DNA of 64,000 nucleotides from Methylobacterium frigidaeris (GCF_022179185.1 NZ_BPQJ01000003.1:1-64000); one strand, 5' to 3'; shown: positions 42,128 through 51,071, numbered from the stretch's first letter. A program made the numbers and translations. Notes: a model not told the origin generated them from the letters alone.

Positions 42128-43108
42128 TCAGTCGACTGCCGCGCCGCAATTGCGCCCGCGGGCGATGCGGGTGGTCAGGCCCGGGTGGCAGGCGCGCAGG
42201 GACGCGACCAGCCCCTCGGCCTGCGCGTCGTTGCCGACGAGCGCGAAGCCGGTCGGCCCCCAGGAGCTCTGGCCGAAGCCGGCGATGCCGGCCGCCTCCA
42301 CGTCGGCGAGCGCCGCCGCCACCGCGGCGCTGGCGTAGCGCCCGCCCTGGTGGGGCGCGAAGTAGTCGCCGATCCGGCGCTGGATCGCGGTGATCCCGGC
42401 GCCGAACCGCGCCAGGTCCTCCGTCACGACGGCCGGCAGCACCTGCATCAGCACCGTGCGGCAGATCTCGGCCGCCTCCGGCGCGGGAAAACGCGGGAGT
42501 TCGCGGAAGGCGCGGCGCTCCTCGGCGCCGTGCACGCCGGTACGACCGGCATCGAGCAGCAGCACCACCCGCCAGGTGTCGGGGAAGGGCAGCCGCGCGA
42601 TCACCGGCGGCGGCGCCTCGCTGTCGTCGCGGCCGCCATCGACGATCAGGCCGCCAGTGACGAAGGCGGCAAGGCCCACGCCGGAGCGGTTGCCGCGGTC
42701 GAGGACGTCCGCGAAGGCAGCCGGCGCGAAGGGCGCGCCGTGGAGCGCGGCCAGGGCTGCCGCGACCGAGAGGGCGAGCTGCGTGCCGGAGCCGAAGCCC
42801 GCATGGGCCGGGATGAGGTCGGCGAGGTGGAACGCCCCCGTCTCTGGCACACCGAGATGGCGGGCCGCGAGGGCCGCGTAGCCGCGCACCCGCTCGCACT
42901 CGGCGGCGAGGCCGGGAATCTCGGACCCGGTAACGGTCAAGGTGTCGGCGCGGGTGGCGGTGAGGTCGATTCCGGGCGCGTCGAGCCCGAGGCCGATGCT
43001 GCCGAAGCGCCGGCCGAGCCCGCCATGCAGGTCGAGGAAGCCGAAATGCAGCCGGGCCGGCGCGCGCACCCGCACCGTTGCTCGCGCCGTTCCCACCTCG
43101 TGCGCCAA
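42128..43108 (-). CDS. beta-ribofuranosylaminobenzene 5'-phosphate synthase family (GHMP-fold)
   Basis: From TTG 43108 (AGGAAG upstream) the protein is 326 aa. It begins VRAPARLHFGFLDLHGGLGR, has the GHMP ATP-binding glycine motif IPAHAGFGSGTQLALSVAAA, and RYASAAVAAALADVEAAGIA and FGQSSWGPTGFALVGNDAQA near the end. Beta-RFAP synthase condenses 4-hydroxybenzoate or 4-aminobenzoate with phosphoribosyl pyrophosphate in the first committed step of H4MPT synthesis. The frame is open far upstream to 44356, but that part is antisense to fhcB. It is divergent from fhcB (237 bases). Confidence 0.9.
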   Translation of the reverse strand: MAHEVGTARATVRVRAPARLHFGFLDLHGGLGRRFGSIGLGLDAPGIDLTATRADTLTVTGSEIPGLAAECERVRGYAALAARHLGVPETGAFHLADLIPAHAGFGSGTQLALSVAAALAALHGAPFAPAAFADVLDRGNRSGVGLAAFVTGGLIVDGGRDDSEAPPPVIARLPFPDTWRVVLLLDAGRTGVHGAEERRAFRELPRFPAPEAAEICRTVLMQVLPAVVTEDLARFGAGITAIQRRIGDYFAPHQGGRYASAAVAAALADVEAAGIAGFGQSSWGPTGFALVGNDAQAEGLVASLRACHPGLTTRIARGRNCGAAVD

Positions 43109-43345
43109 ACCGGCCTCGCTTCCTGCCCCGGATTCCCCGGCTCCCCGTGGGGCCGTCTCATCCTGAAGGGCCGGACTGTCCCACACCGCCCGCCGGCTGG
43201 GCAACTCGGGATCGGCGGATATGTGCCCGCCGGCCGTGCGCGAAGCCGGACTTTCGGGGGACTTGCCTGCCCGGGCGCCCGGATGCGACCGTTCCCGATG
43301 CACCGGCGAGTTGCGGGGCGAGCGGCAGGGGTTGAGCGAGGGCGG

Positions 43346-44479
43346 ATGACAGCCTGGATCAATGGGCAGGCAGTGGTGCGGGACGAGGCGGTGGCTGCCG
43401 CCGCCGCCCTGCTGGCGGGCGCGCGAAGCCCGGTCTTCGCCGGGCTCTGCGCCGAGACGGCAGCCGTGCAGGCGGCGTTCGACCTCGCCCGCGTGATCGG
43501 CGCCTCGCTCGATCCCGTCGCAGGATCCTCGCTCTACGCCGATCTCGGGGCGCTGGCCTCCGGCGGCGCGATGACGACCACCCCGGCCGAGGCGCGCGGG
43601 CGGGCCGATCTGGTGCTGGCGCTCGGCGCCGCGCCCTGGGCCTCCGATATCGTGACCGAACTGGCGGCGGAAGGTCCGGTGCGTGGCCGCGCCGCCGGGC
43701 GGTCCCGCACGCTCCTCGCCCTCGGGGGGGGCGGGGACGGAGCCGTGCAGCACATCGCCTATCCGGCCGGCGAGGCCGGGCTCGCGGCGGCGATCGGCCT
43801 TCTGCGCGGCCTCGTCGCCGGCCGCATCGCCGGTCCTCACCCCCTCGCCGACCTTGCGGCGCGCCTGCGCGAGGCGCTCTACGGCGTGGTTCTCTACGAC
43901 CCCGCCGAGATCGGCGCCCTCGGGGCCGAGATGCTGAACGGCCTCGTCAAGGACCTGAACGAGACCACCCGCTGCTTCGCCCTGCCCCTCGGCGACCCCT
44001 ACCAGGGCCGGGCCGTCGCCCAGGTCGCGGCCTGGAGCACCGGCCAGGGTCCGCGGGTCGGCTACGGCCGCGGCCACCCTGAGCACGATCCCTGGCGCTT
44101 CGATGCGGAGCGCCAGGCCGCCGCCGGCGAGGTCGACGCCGCCCTCTGGCTCGCCTCCCTGCCGGCTCCTCTGCCCACCTGGATCCGCACCGTCCCGACC
44201 GTGGCGCTCCTCGGCGAACCGAAGGGAGACGAGGCCCGGGTGGTGATCGGCGTCGGCGTGCCGGGCGAGGCCCTGGGCGCCGCCCTCTGGCACCCGCGCC
44301 GCGCCGCGATCGCCTGGCAGGAGCCCCGGCAAGAACCCCGACAAGAACCCCAGCAAGATCCCCAGCGGGAACCCGGTTCACCGCTGCCGGGGATAAGTCC
44401 CGCCGCCGCGATCCTCGCCGAGCTCCAGGCCCGGCTCGCTGCTTCTCCTGCCCCGCACCCGGAGCGCGCCTCATGCTGA
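43346..44479 (+). CDS. fhcB: formyltransferase/hydrolase complex subunit B (FwdB-like)
   Basis: From ATG 43346 (GAGGGCGG upstream) the product is 377 aa, similar to the molybdopterin-type subunit of archaeal formylmethanofuran dehydrogenase: LAGARSPVFAGLCAETAAVQ, DPVAGSSLYADLGALASGGA, LGAAPWASDIVTEL, LVKDLNETTRCFALPLGDPY and NLxHPEHDPWRFD-like GHPEHDPWRFD. The methylotroph FhcB is known to lack the redox function. It supports FhcA. Residues 325-344 form five QEPR-type repeats from a 12-bp minisatellite. The frame upstream of the ATG, back to 41045, is antisense shadow. Confidence 0.93.
   Translation: MTAWINGQAVVRDEAVAAAAALLAGARSPVFAGLCAETAAVQAAFDLARVIGASLDPVAGSSLYADLGALASGGAMTTTPAEARGRADLVLALGAAPWASDIVTELAAEGPVRGRAAGRSRTLLALGGGGDGAVQHIAYPAGEAGLAAAIGLLRGLVAGRIAGPHPLADLAARLREALYGVVLYDPAEIGALGAEMLNGLVKDLNETTRCFALPLGDPYQGRAVAQVAAWSTGQGPRVGYGRGHPEHDPWRFDAERQAAAGEVDAALWLASLPAPLPTWIRTVPTVALLGEPKGDEARVVIGVGVPGEALGAALWHPRRAAIAWQEPRQEPRQEPQQDPQREPGSPLPGISPAAAILAELQARLAASPAPHPERASC
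44318..44377 (+). repeat. in-frame 12-bp minisatellite inside fhcB
   Basis: Five units related to CAAGAACCCCGA are in tandem and encode Gln-Glu-Pro-Arg repeats (QEPR, QEPR, QEPQ, QDPQ, REPG) just before the C-terminal helix of FhcB. The unit preserves the reading frame. Confidence 0.9.
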
Positions 44480-46101
44480 CCCGCATCGCCGGCGGCCGGG
44501 TGATCGATCCGACCGCCTCGCGTGACGCCATCGGTGACGTCTGGGTCGAGGACGGCCGGGTCGTCGCCCCCTCCGACCGCGCCCCCGACCGCACCATCGA
44601 CGCCGCCGGCTGCGTCGTCATGGCGGGCGGCGTCGAGGTCCATTCGCACATCGCCGGCGGCAACGTGGTGCTGGCGCGCCTGCTGCTGCCGGAGCTGGGC
44701 GTCTCCGAGCCCGACGCGCCGAACCCGCACGGCTCCGGCCGCGACGTCGGAATGCTCTACGCCCGGATGGGCTACACCACCGCGGTCGAGCCGGCGATGC
44801 CGCCTGTCAACGCGCTGGCGACCCAGCTCGAACTCGCCGAGATCCCGCTCCTCGACCGGGGCGGCTTGTGCGTGATGGGCAACGACGACCACCTGCTCCA
44901 GCTCTTGCGCGATCGGGCGGGCGCGAACGCGGTGCGCGACCTCGTCGCCCTCAACGTCGCGACCTCGCGGGCGCTCGGCGTCAAGGTGATCAATGCCGGC
45001 GGCGCCGACGCCTTCAAGGACGGGGCGGTGCGCTTCTCCCTCGACGACGAGGTGCCGGCCTACGGGCTGACCTCTCGGACGATCCTCAACGGGCTCCTCG
45101 ACGCCGTCGAGGCGCTCAAGGTGCCCCACCCGCTCCACGTCCATTGCAGCAACCTCGGCCTGCCGGGGGCCGATGACAGCCTGATCGAGACCCTGGCGGC
45201 GGCGGAAGGGCGGCGCATTCATTTCGCCCACGCGCAGTTCTACGCCTACGCCGCCGTCGACAAGGACAATCCGCTGACCGGCGGCTTCGCGTCCGCCGCG
45301 CCGCGCATCGCCGAGGCCTTGAGCCGCCACCCCAACGCCACCCTCGATATCGGCCAGGTGGTGTTCGGCCAGACCGCGACGATCTCCCTCGACATCCTGC
45401 GCCAGTTCTCCGGCCGCAAGGCGGCGAGCCCGCGCAAATGGATCGTCAATGCGGGCGACGCCGAGGGCGGCGGCATCGTGCCGTTCCGCTACCGCGACCG
45501 CGGCCCGACCTCCTCGCTGCAATTCGCCATCGGGCTCGAGCTGATGCTGCTCTCGCCCGACCCGGAGCGCACCATCCTGACCACCGACCACCCCAATGGC
45601 GGACCGTTCACCGCCTATCCGCGCATCCTCCACCTCCTGATGGACAAGGAGGCCCGCGACCGGGAGCTCGCCGCCCACCCGAAGGTCGCGGCCGAGCGGT
45701 CGAGCCTCTCAGGCCTCGAGCGCGAATACACCCTCACCGAGGTGGCGCAGCTCACCCGCTCCGGCCCGGCCAAGCTCTTAGGGCTCACCGATCGCGGTCA
45801 CCTGCGTCCCGGGGCCAGGGCCGACATCGCGGTCTACCGCGACCAGCCGGACCGGACCGCGATGTTTTCCCGCGCCCACCGGGTGCTCAAGGACGGGGCG
45901 GTGATCGTCGAGGACGGCGAGATCGTCGCCTGGGCCCGCGGTCGCACGCTGTCCCTCTCCGTCGAGGCTGATGCCGGCATGGCGCGGCGGACCGACGCGT
46001 ACCTCCAGGGCCGCTTCGGCGCCGGGCTGTCGAGCTTCACCGTGCCGGACGCGGCCTTTCCCGGCCGTGACGTCTTCGAGGCGGTGTCATGCCGGACTTG
46101 A
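44473..46101 (+). CDS. fhcA: formyltransferase/hydrolase complex subunit A (hydrolase, FwdA-like)
   Basis: The 542-aa amidohydrolase-fold protein has the metal-binding VEVHSHIAGGNV, further His/Asp sites (PHPLHVHCSNLGLPG, IHFAHAQFYAYA, ILTTDHPNGGPFTAYP) and a C-terminal GARADIAVYRDQPDRTAMFS. FhcA hydrolyses formyl-methylofuran to formate. It overlaps fhcB by 7 bases and fhcD by 13, giving a tightly coupled fhcB-A-D-C operon. Length and order match the Methylobacterium operon. Confidence 0.96.
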   Translation: MLTRIAGGRVIDPTASRDAIGDVWVEDGRVVAPSDRAPDRTIDAAGCVVMAGGVEVHSHIAGGNVVLARLLLPELGVSEPDAPNPHGSGRDVGMLYARMGYTTAVEPAMPPVNALATQLELAEIPLLDRGGLCVMGNDDHLLQLLRDRAGANAVRDLVALNVATSRALGVKVINAGGADAFKDGAVRFSLDDEVPAYGLTSRTILNGLLDAVEALKVPHPLHVHCSNLGLPGADDSLIETLAAAEGRRIHFAHAQFYAYAAVDKDNPLTGGFASAAPRIAEALSRHPNATLDIGQVVFGQTATISLDILRQFSGRKAASPRKWIVNAGDAEGGGIVPFRYRDRGPTSSLQFAIGLELMLLSPDPERTILTTDHPNGGPFTAYPRILHLLMDKEARDRELAAHPKVAAERSSLSGLEREYTLTEVAQLTRSGPAKLLGLTDRGHLRPGARADIAVYRDQPDRTAMFSRAHRVLKDGAVIVEDGEIVAWARGRTLSLSVEADAGMARRTDAYLQGRFGAGLSSFTVPDAAFPGRDVFEAVSCRT

Positions 46102-47021
46102 TTCTCCACGGCATCCGGGTCGAGGACACCTTCGCGGAGGCGTTCGACATGGCGGCCACCGCCCTGGTGCTCACCGCCGAGACGCCCGAATGGGCGTTGA
46201 TCGCCGCGACCACCATGACGGGCTTCGCCACCTCGGTGATCGGCTGCGGCGCCGAGGCCGGCATCGACGCCGTGCTCTCCCCCGACGAGACCCCGGACGG
46301 TCGCCCCGGCGTGCGGGTGCTGCTGTTCGGCTTCGATGCCGGCGGCCTCAAGGACCAGCTCCTGCGCCGGGTCGGGCAATGCGTGCTCACCTCGCCGGGC
46401 AGCGCGGTCTTCGCCGGGATTGCCTGGGACGATCCCAATGTCGGCAAGGCGCTGAAGCTCGGCGGCGCCATCCGCTACTTCGGCGACGGCTTCGCCACCG
46501 CCAAGCGGGTCGCCGGCCGGCGCTACTGGCGCACGCCGGTGATGGACGGCGAGTTCCTGTGCGAGCATTCCGTGCCGACGGTCGGCGGCGCGGTCGGCGG
46601 CGGCAACCTGCTGTTTCTCGGCCGGCGCTTCGCAGAGACCCTGCGGGTGGCCGAGATCGCGGTCGCGGCGGCGCGAGCCGTGCCGGACGCGATCCTGCCC
46701 TTCCCGGGCGGCGTGGTGCGCTCCGGCTCCAAGGTCGGGGCGCGCACCAAGGGCATGATGGCCTCGACCAACGACGCCTATTGCCCGACCCTGAAGGGCC
46801 GCGCCGGCTCGGCCCTGCCGCCGGAGGTCGACGTGGTGCTGGAGATCGTCATCGACGGGCTCTCGGCGGGAAGCGTGGCGGCGGCGATGCGGGCGGCGCT
46901 CCACGCCTCGACCAAGGCGGGCGGCGAACTCGGCCTCGTCGCGGTCACGGCGGGCAATTACGGCGGCAATCTCGGCCGCCACCACTTCCACCTCCGCGAT
47001 CTCATCGGGGAGGCCGCATGA
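46089..47021 (+). CDS. fhcD: formylmethanofuran:H4MPT formyltransferase (subunit D)
   Basis: The 310-aa protein is a complete Ftr-like sequence: ILHGIRVEDTFAEAFDMAAT, VIGCGAEAGIDAVLSPDETP, GDGFATAKRVAGRRYWRTPV, PTVGGAVGGGNLLFLGRRFA, GSKVGARTKGMMASTNDAYC and AVTAGNYGGNLGRHHFHLRD. It transfers the formyl group from formyl-H4MPT to methylofuran. The ATG lies inside the end of fhcA, and the TGA overlaps the fhcC ATG. Confidence 0.97.
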   Translation: MPDLILHGIRVEDTFAEAFDMAATALVLTAETPEWALIAATTMTGFATSVIGCGAEAGIDAVLSPDETPDGRPGVRVLLFGFDAGGLKDQLLRRVGQCVLTSPGSAVFAGIAWDDPNVGKALKLGGAIRYFGDGFATAKRVAGRRYWRTPVMDGEFLCEHSVPTVGGAVGGGNLLFLGRRFAETLRVAEIAVAAARAVPDAILPFPGGVVRSGSKVGARTKGMMASTNDAYCPTLKGRAGSALPPEVDVVLEIVIDGLSAGSVAAAMRAALHASTKAGGELGLVAVTAGNYGGNLGRHHFHLRDLIGEAA

Positions 47022-47815
47022 GCACCCTCACCTTGCGCGAGGCGCCGCCGGAGCGCCTGGACCTTACCGGTCTCGACCCCGCGCGGCTCGCCGGCCTGTC
47101 GGAGGCCGAGGCCGCCCGCTTGGCCGTCGGCACCAGCCGCCGCGGCTTGACCCTCGGCGACTGCTTCGCGATCAGCCTTGACGGATCGGACTGCTTACGG
47201 ATCCTCGGCGCCACCGACCGCCTGGACCGGGTCGGGGCCGGCCTCGCCGCCGGGCGGATCGTGGTCGAGGGCGATGTCGGCCAGCGACTCGGCGCCGGCA
47301 TGCGAGGGGGCACCCTCACCGTCAGCGGCTCCGCCGGCCCCTTCGCCGGCACGGCGGCCACGGGCGGCACGATCCGCATCGCGGGCGACGCCGCCGGGAG
47401 CGCCGGCGGCGCGGTCCACGGCGCGGCGGCCGGGCTCGACGGCGCGACGCTGGTGATCGGAGGAAGCGCGGGCGACCGCCTCGGCGACCGGATGCGCGCC
47501 GGCTTGATCGTGGCGAAGCGCGCCGGGGTGCATGCCGGCGCCCGGATGATCGCCGGCACGATCGTGGCGGACGAGATCGGCGATTATCCCGGCTACGGCA
47601 TGCGCCGCGGCACCCTGGTCGCCGCCCGCCACGGCGCCCTGCTGCCGACCTTCGTGGAGACGGGACGGCAGGATCTCGTGGTGCTGCGGCTGCTGGCGAA
47701 ATCGCTGCAGGCCCTGGCGCCGGAAGCGGCGGCGCTCCTGCGGGCGCCGTTGCGCCGGTATTCGGGCGACCTCGCGACCCTGGGCAAGGGGGAGCTGTTC
47801 GCGCCGGTGGGGTGA
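47018..47815 (+). CDS. fhcC: formyltransferase/hydrolase complex subunit C (FwdC-like)
   Basis: The 265-aa protein from ATG 47018 is a beta-helix of the FwdC/GltB-C type. It is built of Gly-rich repeats such as GRIVVEGDVGQRLGAGMRGG, GTIRIAGDAAGSAGGAVHGA and RMIAGTIVADEIGDYPGYGM. A C-terminal segment (GKGELFAPVG) closes the protein. It is a structural subunit of the Fhc complex. The larger open frame upstream to 45971 is a shadow of fhcD. Last gene of the operon, followed by a palindromic repeat. Confidence 0.94.
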   Translation: MSTLTLREAPPERLDLTGLDPARLAGLSEAEAARLAVGTSRRGLTLGDCFAISLDGSDCLRILGATDRLDRVGAGLAAGRIVVEGDVGQRLGAGMRGGTLTVSGSAGPFAGTAATGGTIRIAGDAAGSAGGAVHGAAAGLDGATLVIGGSAGDRLGDRMRAGLIVAKRAGVHAGARMIAGTIVADEIGDYPGYGMRRGTLVAARHGALLPTFVETGRQDLVVLRLLAKSLQALAPEAAALLRAPLRRYSGDLATLGKGELFAPVG

Positions 47816-47870
47816 GCGCCGGTCGACGGCCGGCACGGCAACTGCGAAAACGTCTCCACCTCACAGAGCC

Positions 47871-48006
47871 GTCCCGGGGCTCGCCGAAGGCGAGAGCCCG
47901 GGCTCCAGAGCCGCAGGTGGTTCTCCACGGAAAGAGACGCGTCTCGCCTCCTCCCGAGACGCCTGAGTGTCTTGATCCCGGGCTCCCTGCGCGGCCCCGG
48001 GATGAC
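47871..48006. repeat. dispersed palindromic repeat, family A, copy 2
   Basis: GTCCCGGGGCTCGCCGAAGG at the left and GATCCCGGGCTCC...GCGGCCCCGGGATGAC at the right match the edges of the copy at 13185-13320. The internal arms are more diverged. A 12-bp palindrome GAGACGCGTCTC lies in the middle (47934-47945). The element fills the gap between fhcC and the convergent unknown gene and may serve both as a terminator. Confidence 0.82.
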
Positions 48007-48045
48007 GCGGAGGGTCCTAAAGACGTCGCCGAGGGATCCGCCGGC

Positions 48046-48663
48046 TCACAACCGCTCCTGAATCTTCCTCGCGATCGTCCCCAGCCGCTGCTCCAGCAGG
48101 GTCGGCACTTCGCAGACATAGGTCAGCGATTGGCTGCGCTCCTGAAAGATGCGCTTGTCCCAGTTGAAGCGGGTCTCCAGCTCGGCGAGCTCCTTGGTGT
48201 CGGGCACGTCCGGCGCGGTCTTCACCTCGCTGATCCGGCCGGCTTCGTCGCGGATGCGCTCGGCCATCACCCGCTGGCCGCGGGCGTAGCGGCCGATGCC
48301 GGCCACGACCTTGTCGCGCTCGCCGTTCAGCACCTCGAACACCCCGGCGAAGACCCGGGTCAGGCGGAGTGCCTTCTGGTCCGCCGGGAGCTTCGCCACG
48401 AAGCCATTGAGGAGGCCGTCGACCTCCTCCACCGGCAGCCGGCGCGAGGCGATCTTCTGCGCGAGCAGGGCCGCCTCGGTGTCGTTGCCCCAGTCCGTGA
48501 GCGCCTGGCTCGGGTCGGGCCCGGTCCAGACCGCGCCGGGGCCTAGCGTCGAGACCTTGCGCTGGGCACAGGGCCAGTCGGGATCGGCCTTCGGTTGCGC
48601 AAGCGCCGGGGCGGCGGAGAGGATCAGGAGCGTGGCGAGGGCGGTGCGGAGCATCGTGGGCAT
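48046..48663 (-). CDS. secreted hypothetical protein of the PQQ-alcohol-oxidation cluster
   Basis: The 205-aa protein (ATG 48663 or 48654) has a signal peptide (LRTALATLLILSAAPALAQ). The mature helical domain has a cysteine near each end (PDWPCAQRKVSTLGPGAVWT and SLTYVCEVPTLLEQRLGTIA). RFNWDKRIFQERSQS is the most distinctive stretch. It is the distal gene of the minus-strand cluster, 17 bases after the permease. I do not recognise a characterised family. Position suggests a periplasmic accessory of the transport system. Confidence 0.72.
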   Translation of the reverse strand: MPTMLRTALATLLILSAAPALAQPKADPDWPCAQRKVSTLGPGAVWTGPDPSQALTDWGNDTEAALLAQKIASRRLPVEEVDGLLNGFVAKLPADQKALRLTRVFAGVFEVLNGERDKVVAGIGRYARGQRVMAERIRDEAGRISEVKTAPDVPDTKELAELETRFNWDKRIFQERSQSLTYVCEVPTLLEQRLGTIARKIQERL

Positions 48664-48680
48664 CTCTGGTTGAAGGGCGG

Positions 48681-49538
48681 TCAGCCCGCCTCCCCGGCCG
48701 GGCCGCCGCGCCGGGCGAGCAACCCGCGGCCGGGATCGTAGGCGGCCACCGCCATGACGAAGAACGCGATCCCGGTCCCGACCACGACCGCGCAGGAGAC
48801 CGGGTTGAAGGCGCCGTAGAGGGCAAAGCGCACCAGCTCGACGGCGTGGGTGAAGGGATTGATCTGGCAGATCCAGTACAGCGTCGCGCTCGACTCGTTG
48901 ACCCGCCAGAGCGGGTAGAGCGCCGAGGAGGCGAAGAACATCGGGAAGATCACGAAGTTCATCACGCTGGCGAAGTTCTCGAGCTGGCGCACGAGCGACG
49001 ACAGGAACAGCCCGATCGCCCCCAGCATCAGCCCCGAGGCCAGGAAGGCCGGCAGGGCCAGGAGATAGCCGGCCCACGGGATGTCGGTCTCGAAGAAGCT
49101 CGCGATGGCGAGGAACACGTAGGCCTGGATCAGCGACACGATCACGCCGGCGATGAGCTTGGCGAGGAGCAGGCTCCAGCGAGGATAGGGGCTGGTGAGC
49201 AGTACCCGCATCGAGCCGACCTCGCGGTCGTAGACCATCGACAGCGAGGATTGCATGCCATTGAACAGCTGGATCATCACCGCGAGGCCCGGCACGACGT
49301 AGACCTCGTAGAGCACGTAGGTCTCGTAAGGCGGCGTGATCGACAGGCCCAGCGTGTTGCGGAACCCCGCCGCGAAGATGAACAGCCACACCAGCGGCCG
49401 AACCAGGGCGGAGAAGAACCGCTCCTTCTGGTTGAAGAAGCGGAGCAGCTCCCGGCGCACGATGCCGGCCAGCGCGATGAGGTAGCCGCCGGCATCGAGC
49501 CGGCCGCGCACCGGGGTGAGGACCGTCCCTGCGCTCAT
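48681..49538 (-). CDS. ABC transporter permease, PQQ-dependent alcohol dehydrogenase-associated (PedC-like)
   Basis: The 285-aa ABC-2 permease has six membrane segments. Characteristic stretches are RRELLRFFNQKERFFSALVR, PLVWLFIFAAGFRNTLGLSI, VYDREVGSMRVLLTSPYPRW and CQINPFTHAVELVRFALYGA. The set of neighbours (ATPase, cupredoxin-like, beta-propeller, substrate-binding protein) is the one I know to accompany PQQ-dependent alcohol oxidation (pedC-type permease). The ATG overlaps the ATPase stop by four bases. The transported compound is unknown. Confidence 0.88.
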   Translation of the reverse strand: MSAGTVLTPVRGRLDAGGYLIALAGIVRRELLRFFNQKERFFSALVRPLVWLFIFAAGFRNTLGLSITPPYETYVLYEVYVVPGLAVMIQLFNGMQSSLSMVYDREVGSMRVLLTSPYPRWSLLLAKLIAGVIVSLIQAYVFLAIASFFETDIPWAGYLLALPAFLASGLMLGAIGLFLSSLVRQLENFASVMNFVIFPMFFASSALYPLWRVNESSATLYWICQINPFTHAVELVRFALYGAFNPVSCAVVVGTGIAFFVMAVAAYDPGRGLLARRGGPAGEAG

Positions 49539-50284
49539 GCCACTCTCCTGGGGCCATCCGGCCCGCGCTCGGCGGTCATCTGGCGGAACGCCGTCTCGAG
49601 GGAGCCCGTCGGTTCGCTCAACGCCCCGGCGAGGCCGCGGGCGACGATGCGGCCGCGATGCAGCACCACCACCCGGTCGTCAGGCGCGATCTCGTCGAAG
49701 ATGTGGGTGGCCCAGAGCACCGACAGCCCCTCCTCCCGCACCAGCGCCCGCACGATGGCGACGATGTCGGCGCGGGATTCGAGGTCGAGGCCGACGGTGG
49801 GCTCGTCGAGGAGCAGGAGGTCGGGCGCGTGGATCAGCGCCCGGGCGATCTCGATCCGCCGCGATTGCCCCCCCGAGAGGGTGCGGATCTTGTCGTCTCG
49901 GCGCTCGACGAGGCCGATGCGGGTCAGAAGCGTCTCGATCCGCGCCAGCGCCGCCTTGCGGGGGATGCCGTGGAGCGCGGCGTGGTAGAGCAGGTTCTGG
50001 CGCACCGTCAGGTCGGTGTCGAGGGTGCGGGCCTGGAACACCACCCCGAGGCGGGCGAGCGCCCGCGAGGGCTCGCGGTCGAGGTCGTGCCCGAGCAGCG
50101 AGACCCGGCCGGCCTGGCTGGCATAGAGCCGCGTCACCACCGAGAACAGGGTGGTCTTGCCCGCCCCGTTCGGCCCGAGCAGAGCCACGAATGCCGCCCG
50201 CGGCACCTCGAACGACACGTCGTCGAGCGCGGTGCGGGCGCCGAAGCGGTGGCTCACCCCCTCGACCGCGAGGGCCGCGCTCAT
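49535..50284 (-). CDS. ABC transporter ATP-binding protein, PQQ-alcohol-dehydrogenase-associated
   Basis: The 249-aa ATPase has Walker A (GPNGAGKTT), LTVRQNLLYHAALHGI, signature (LSGGQSRRIEIARALI), Walker B (LLLLDEPTVGLD) and H-loop (LWATHIFDE). The start ATG 50284 overlaps the stop of the small upstream gene (ATGA). It couples ATP hydrolysis to the permease encoded next. The larger open frame to 50578 is a shadow of the small gene. Confidence 0.9.
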   Translation of the reverse strand: MSAALAVEGVSHRFGARTALDDVSFEVPRAAFVALLGPNGAGKTTLFSVVTRLYASQAGRVSLLGHDLDREPSRALARLGVVFQARTLDTDLTVRQNLLYHAALHGIPRKAALARIETLLTRIGLVERRDDKIRTLSGGQSRRIEIARALIHAPDLLLLDEPTVGLDLESRADIVAIVRALVREEGLSVLWATHIFDEIAPDDRVVVLHRGRIVARGLAGALSEPTGSLETAFRQMTAERGPDGPRRVA

Positions 50285-50520
50285 CGGCCCATGGCCTTGC
50301 GGGCGTCGCGCACCGCGTCGAGGCACTCGTCGTACTCCTTCTCGCCGAGTTCCCGCTCGGCGATCCGCAATTCCTTCCTGAGGGTGCTGGCGACGGGCTC
50401 GGAGGGGGACTTCGCCAGCTCCGCCTTGATCGTCGCGATGCCGTCCCGGCACGCGGCCGCGTCGTCGGCGCGAGCGGGCAAAGCCGTCAGCAGGAGCAGG
50501 GCGGCGAGACGCAGGCGCAT
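50281..50520 (-). CDS. small secreted helical protein, 79 aa
   Basis: ATG 50520 has GGAGGAA upstream. The product has a signal peptide (MRLRLAALLLLTALPARA) and a charged helical mature part (CRDGIATIKAELAKSPSEPV, RIAERELGEKEYDECLDAVR) with two cysteines. It is coupled to the ATPase gene. Probably a periplasmic accessory protein of the transport cluster. No known family assigned. Confidence 0.74.
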   Translation of the reverse strand: MRLRLAALLLLTALPARADDAAACRDGIATIKAELAKSPSEPVASTLRKELRIAERELGEKEYDECLDAVRDARKAMGR

Positions 50521-50585
50521 CCGGGGTTCCTCCGATCGTCGTTGCGGCCGATGTAGGCCGGGTTGCTGCGGCCCGCAAACCCTTG

Positions 50586-51011
50586 TCACTTCACGATGAA
50601 GCGCCCGGTCATGCCCCGGCTCTCCAACCCCTGCACCGACCACGGGAACTCGCCGGCCCGCACCGTCACGAACTCCACCGCGATCGTCCCCTGGTCGTCG
50701 AATTCGAGGTGGTGCGGCGGCCCGGCCATGTGCACCTCCAGGTGGTTGATGACGATCTGGTTCATCCACACGCCGCGGAAGAACTCGCTGGCGAAGAACT
50801 TGTACTCCTTCTGCCCCTTGGCGGTGATGCGCAGGCGGTAGGACTTGCCGGCCTCCATCTCGATGTCCTTCACCGGCACCGCGTAGTCGTTGTCCTCGGC
50901 GCCGAGGACCAGGTCGGGCAGGTCGGTGCGTCCCCTGGTGAGGTCGCCGGCGAAAGCGTGGGGGCCGAGGAGGCTGGCGGCCAGGGCGACGGCAGTGAGA
51001 AGGGCGCGCAT
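50586..51011 (-). CDS. cupredoxin-like periplasmic protein
   Basis: The 141-aa protein has a signal peptide (LLTAVALAASLLGPHAFA) and a beta-sandwich domain (VPVKDIEMEAGKSYRLRITA, YKFFASEFFRGVWMNQIVIN, GTIAVEFVTVRAGEFPWSVQ). The layout matches cupredoxin-like domains. The usual copper cysteine is absent, and only His residues in INHLEVHMAGPPHHLEF could bind metal. It belongs to the conserved PQQ-alcohol-oxidation gene set. An electron-transfer role is doubtful without Cys. Confidence 0.8.
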   Translation of the reverse strand: MRALLTAVALAASLLGPHAFAGDLTRGRTDLPDLVLGAEDNDYAVPVKDIEMEAGKSYRLRITAKGQKEYKFFASEFFRGVWMNQIVINHLEVHMAGPPHHLEFDDQGTIAVEFVTVRAGEFPWSVQGLESRGMTGRFIVK

Positions 51012-51071
51012 GGGCTATCCGGGTGGGAGGTCAATCGCCTCCCCTCCCCACAAGGGGGGTGGGGAAGGTGC

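Noticed and set aside
41045-43345. Very long plus-strand open frame reaching into fhcB
   Set aside because: It is antisense to mtdB and the beta-RFAP synthase gene, has a Gly/Arg/His-rich shadow composition, and fhcB has its own ATG and ribosome site at 43346.
47018-47815. fhcC considered as glutamate synthase GltB C-terminal-domain protein
   Set aside because: The beta-helix is shared by both families, but position in fhcB-A-D-C and length fit FhcC.
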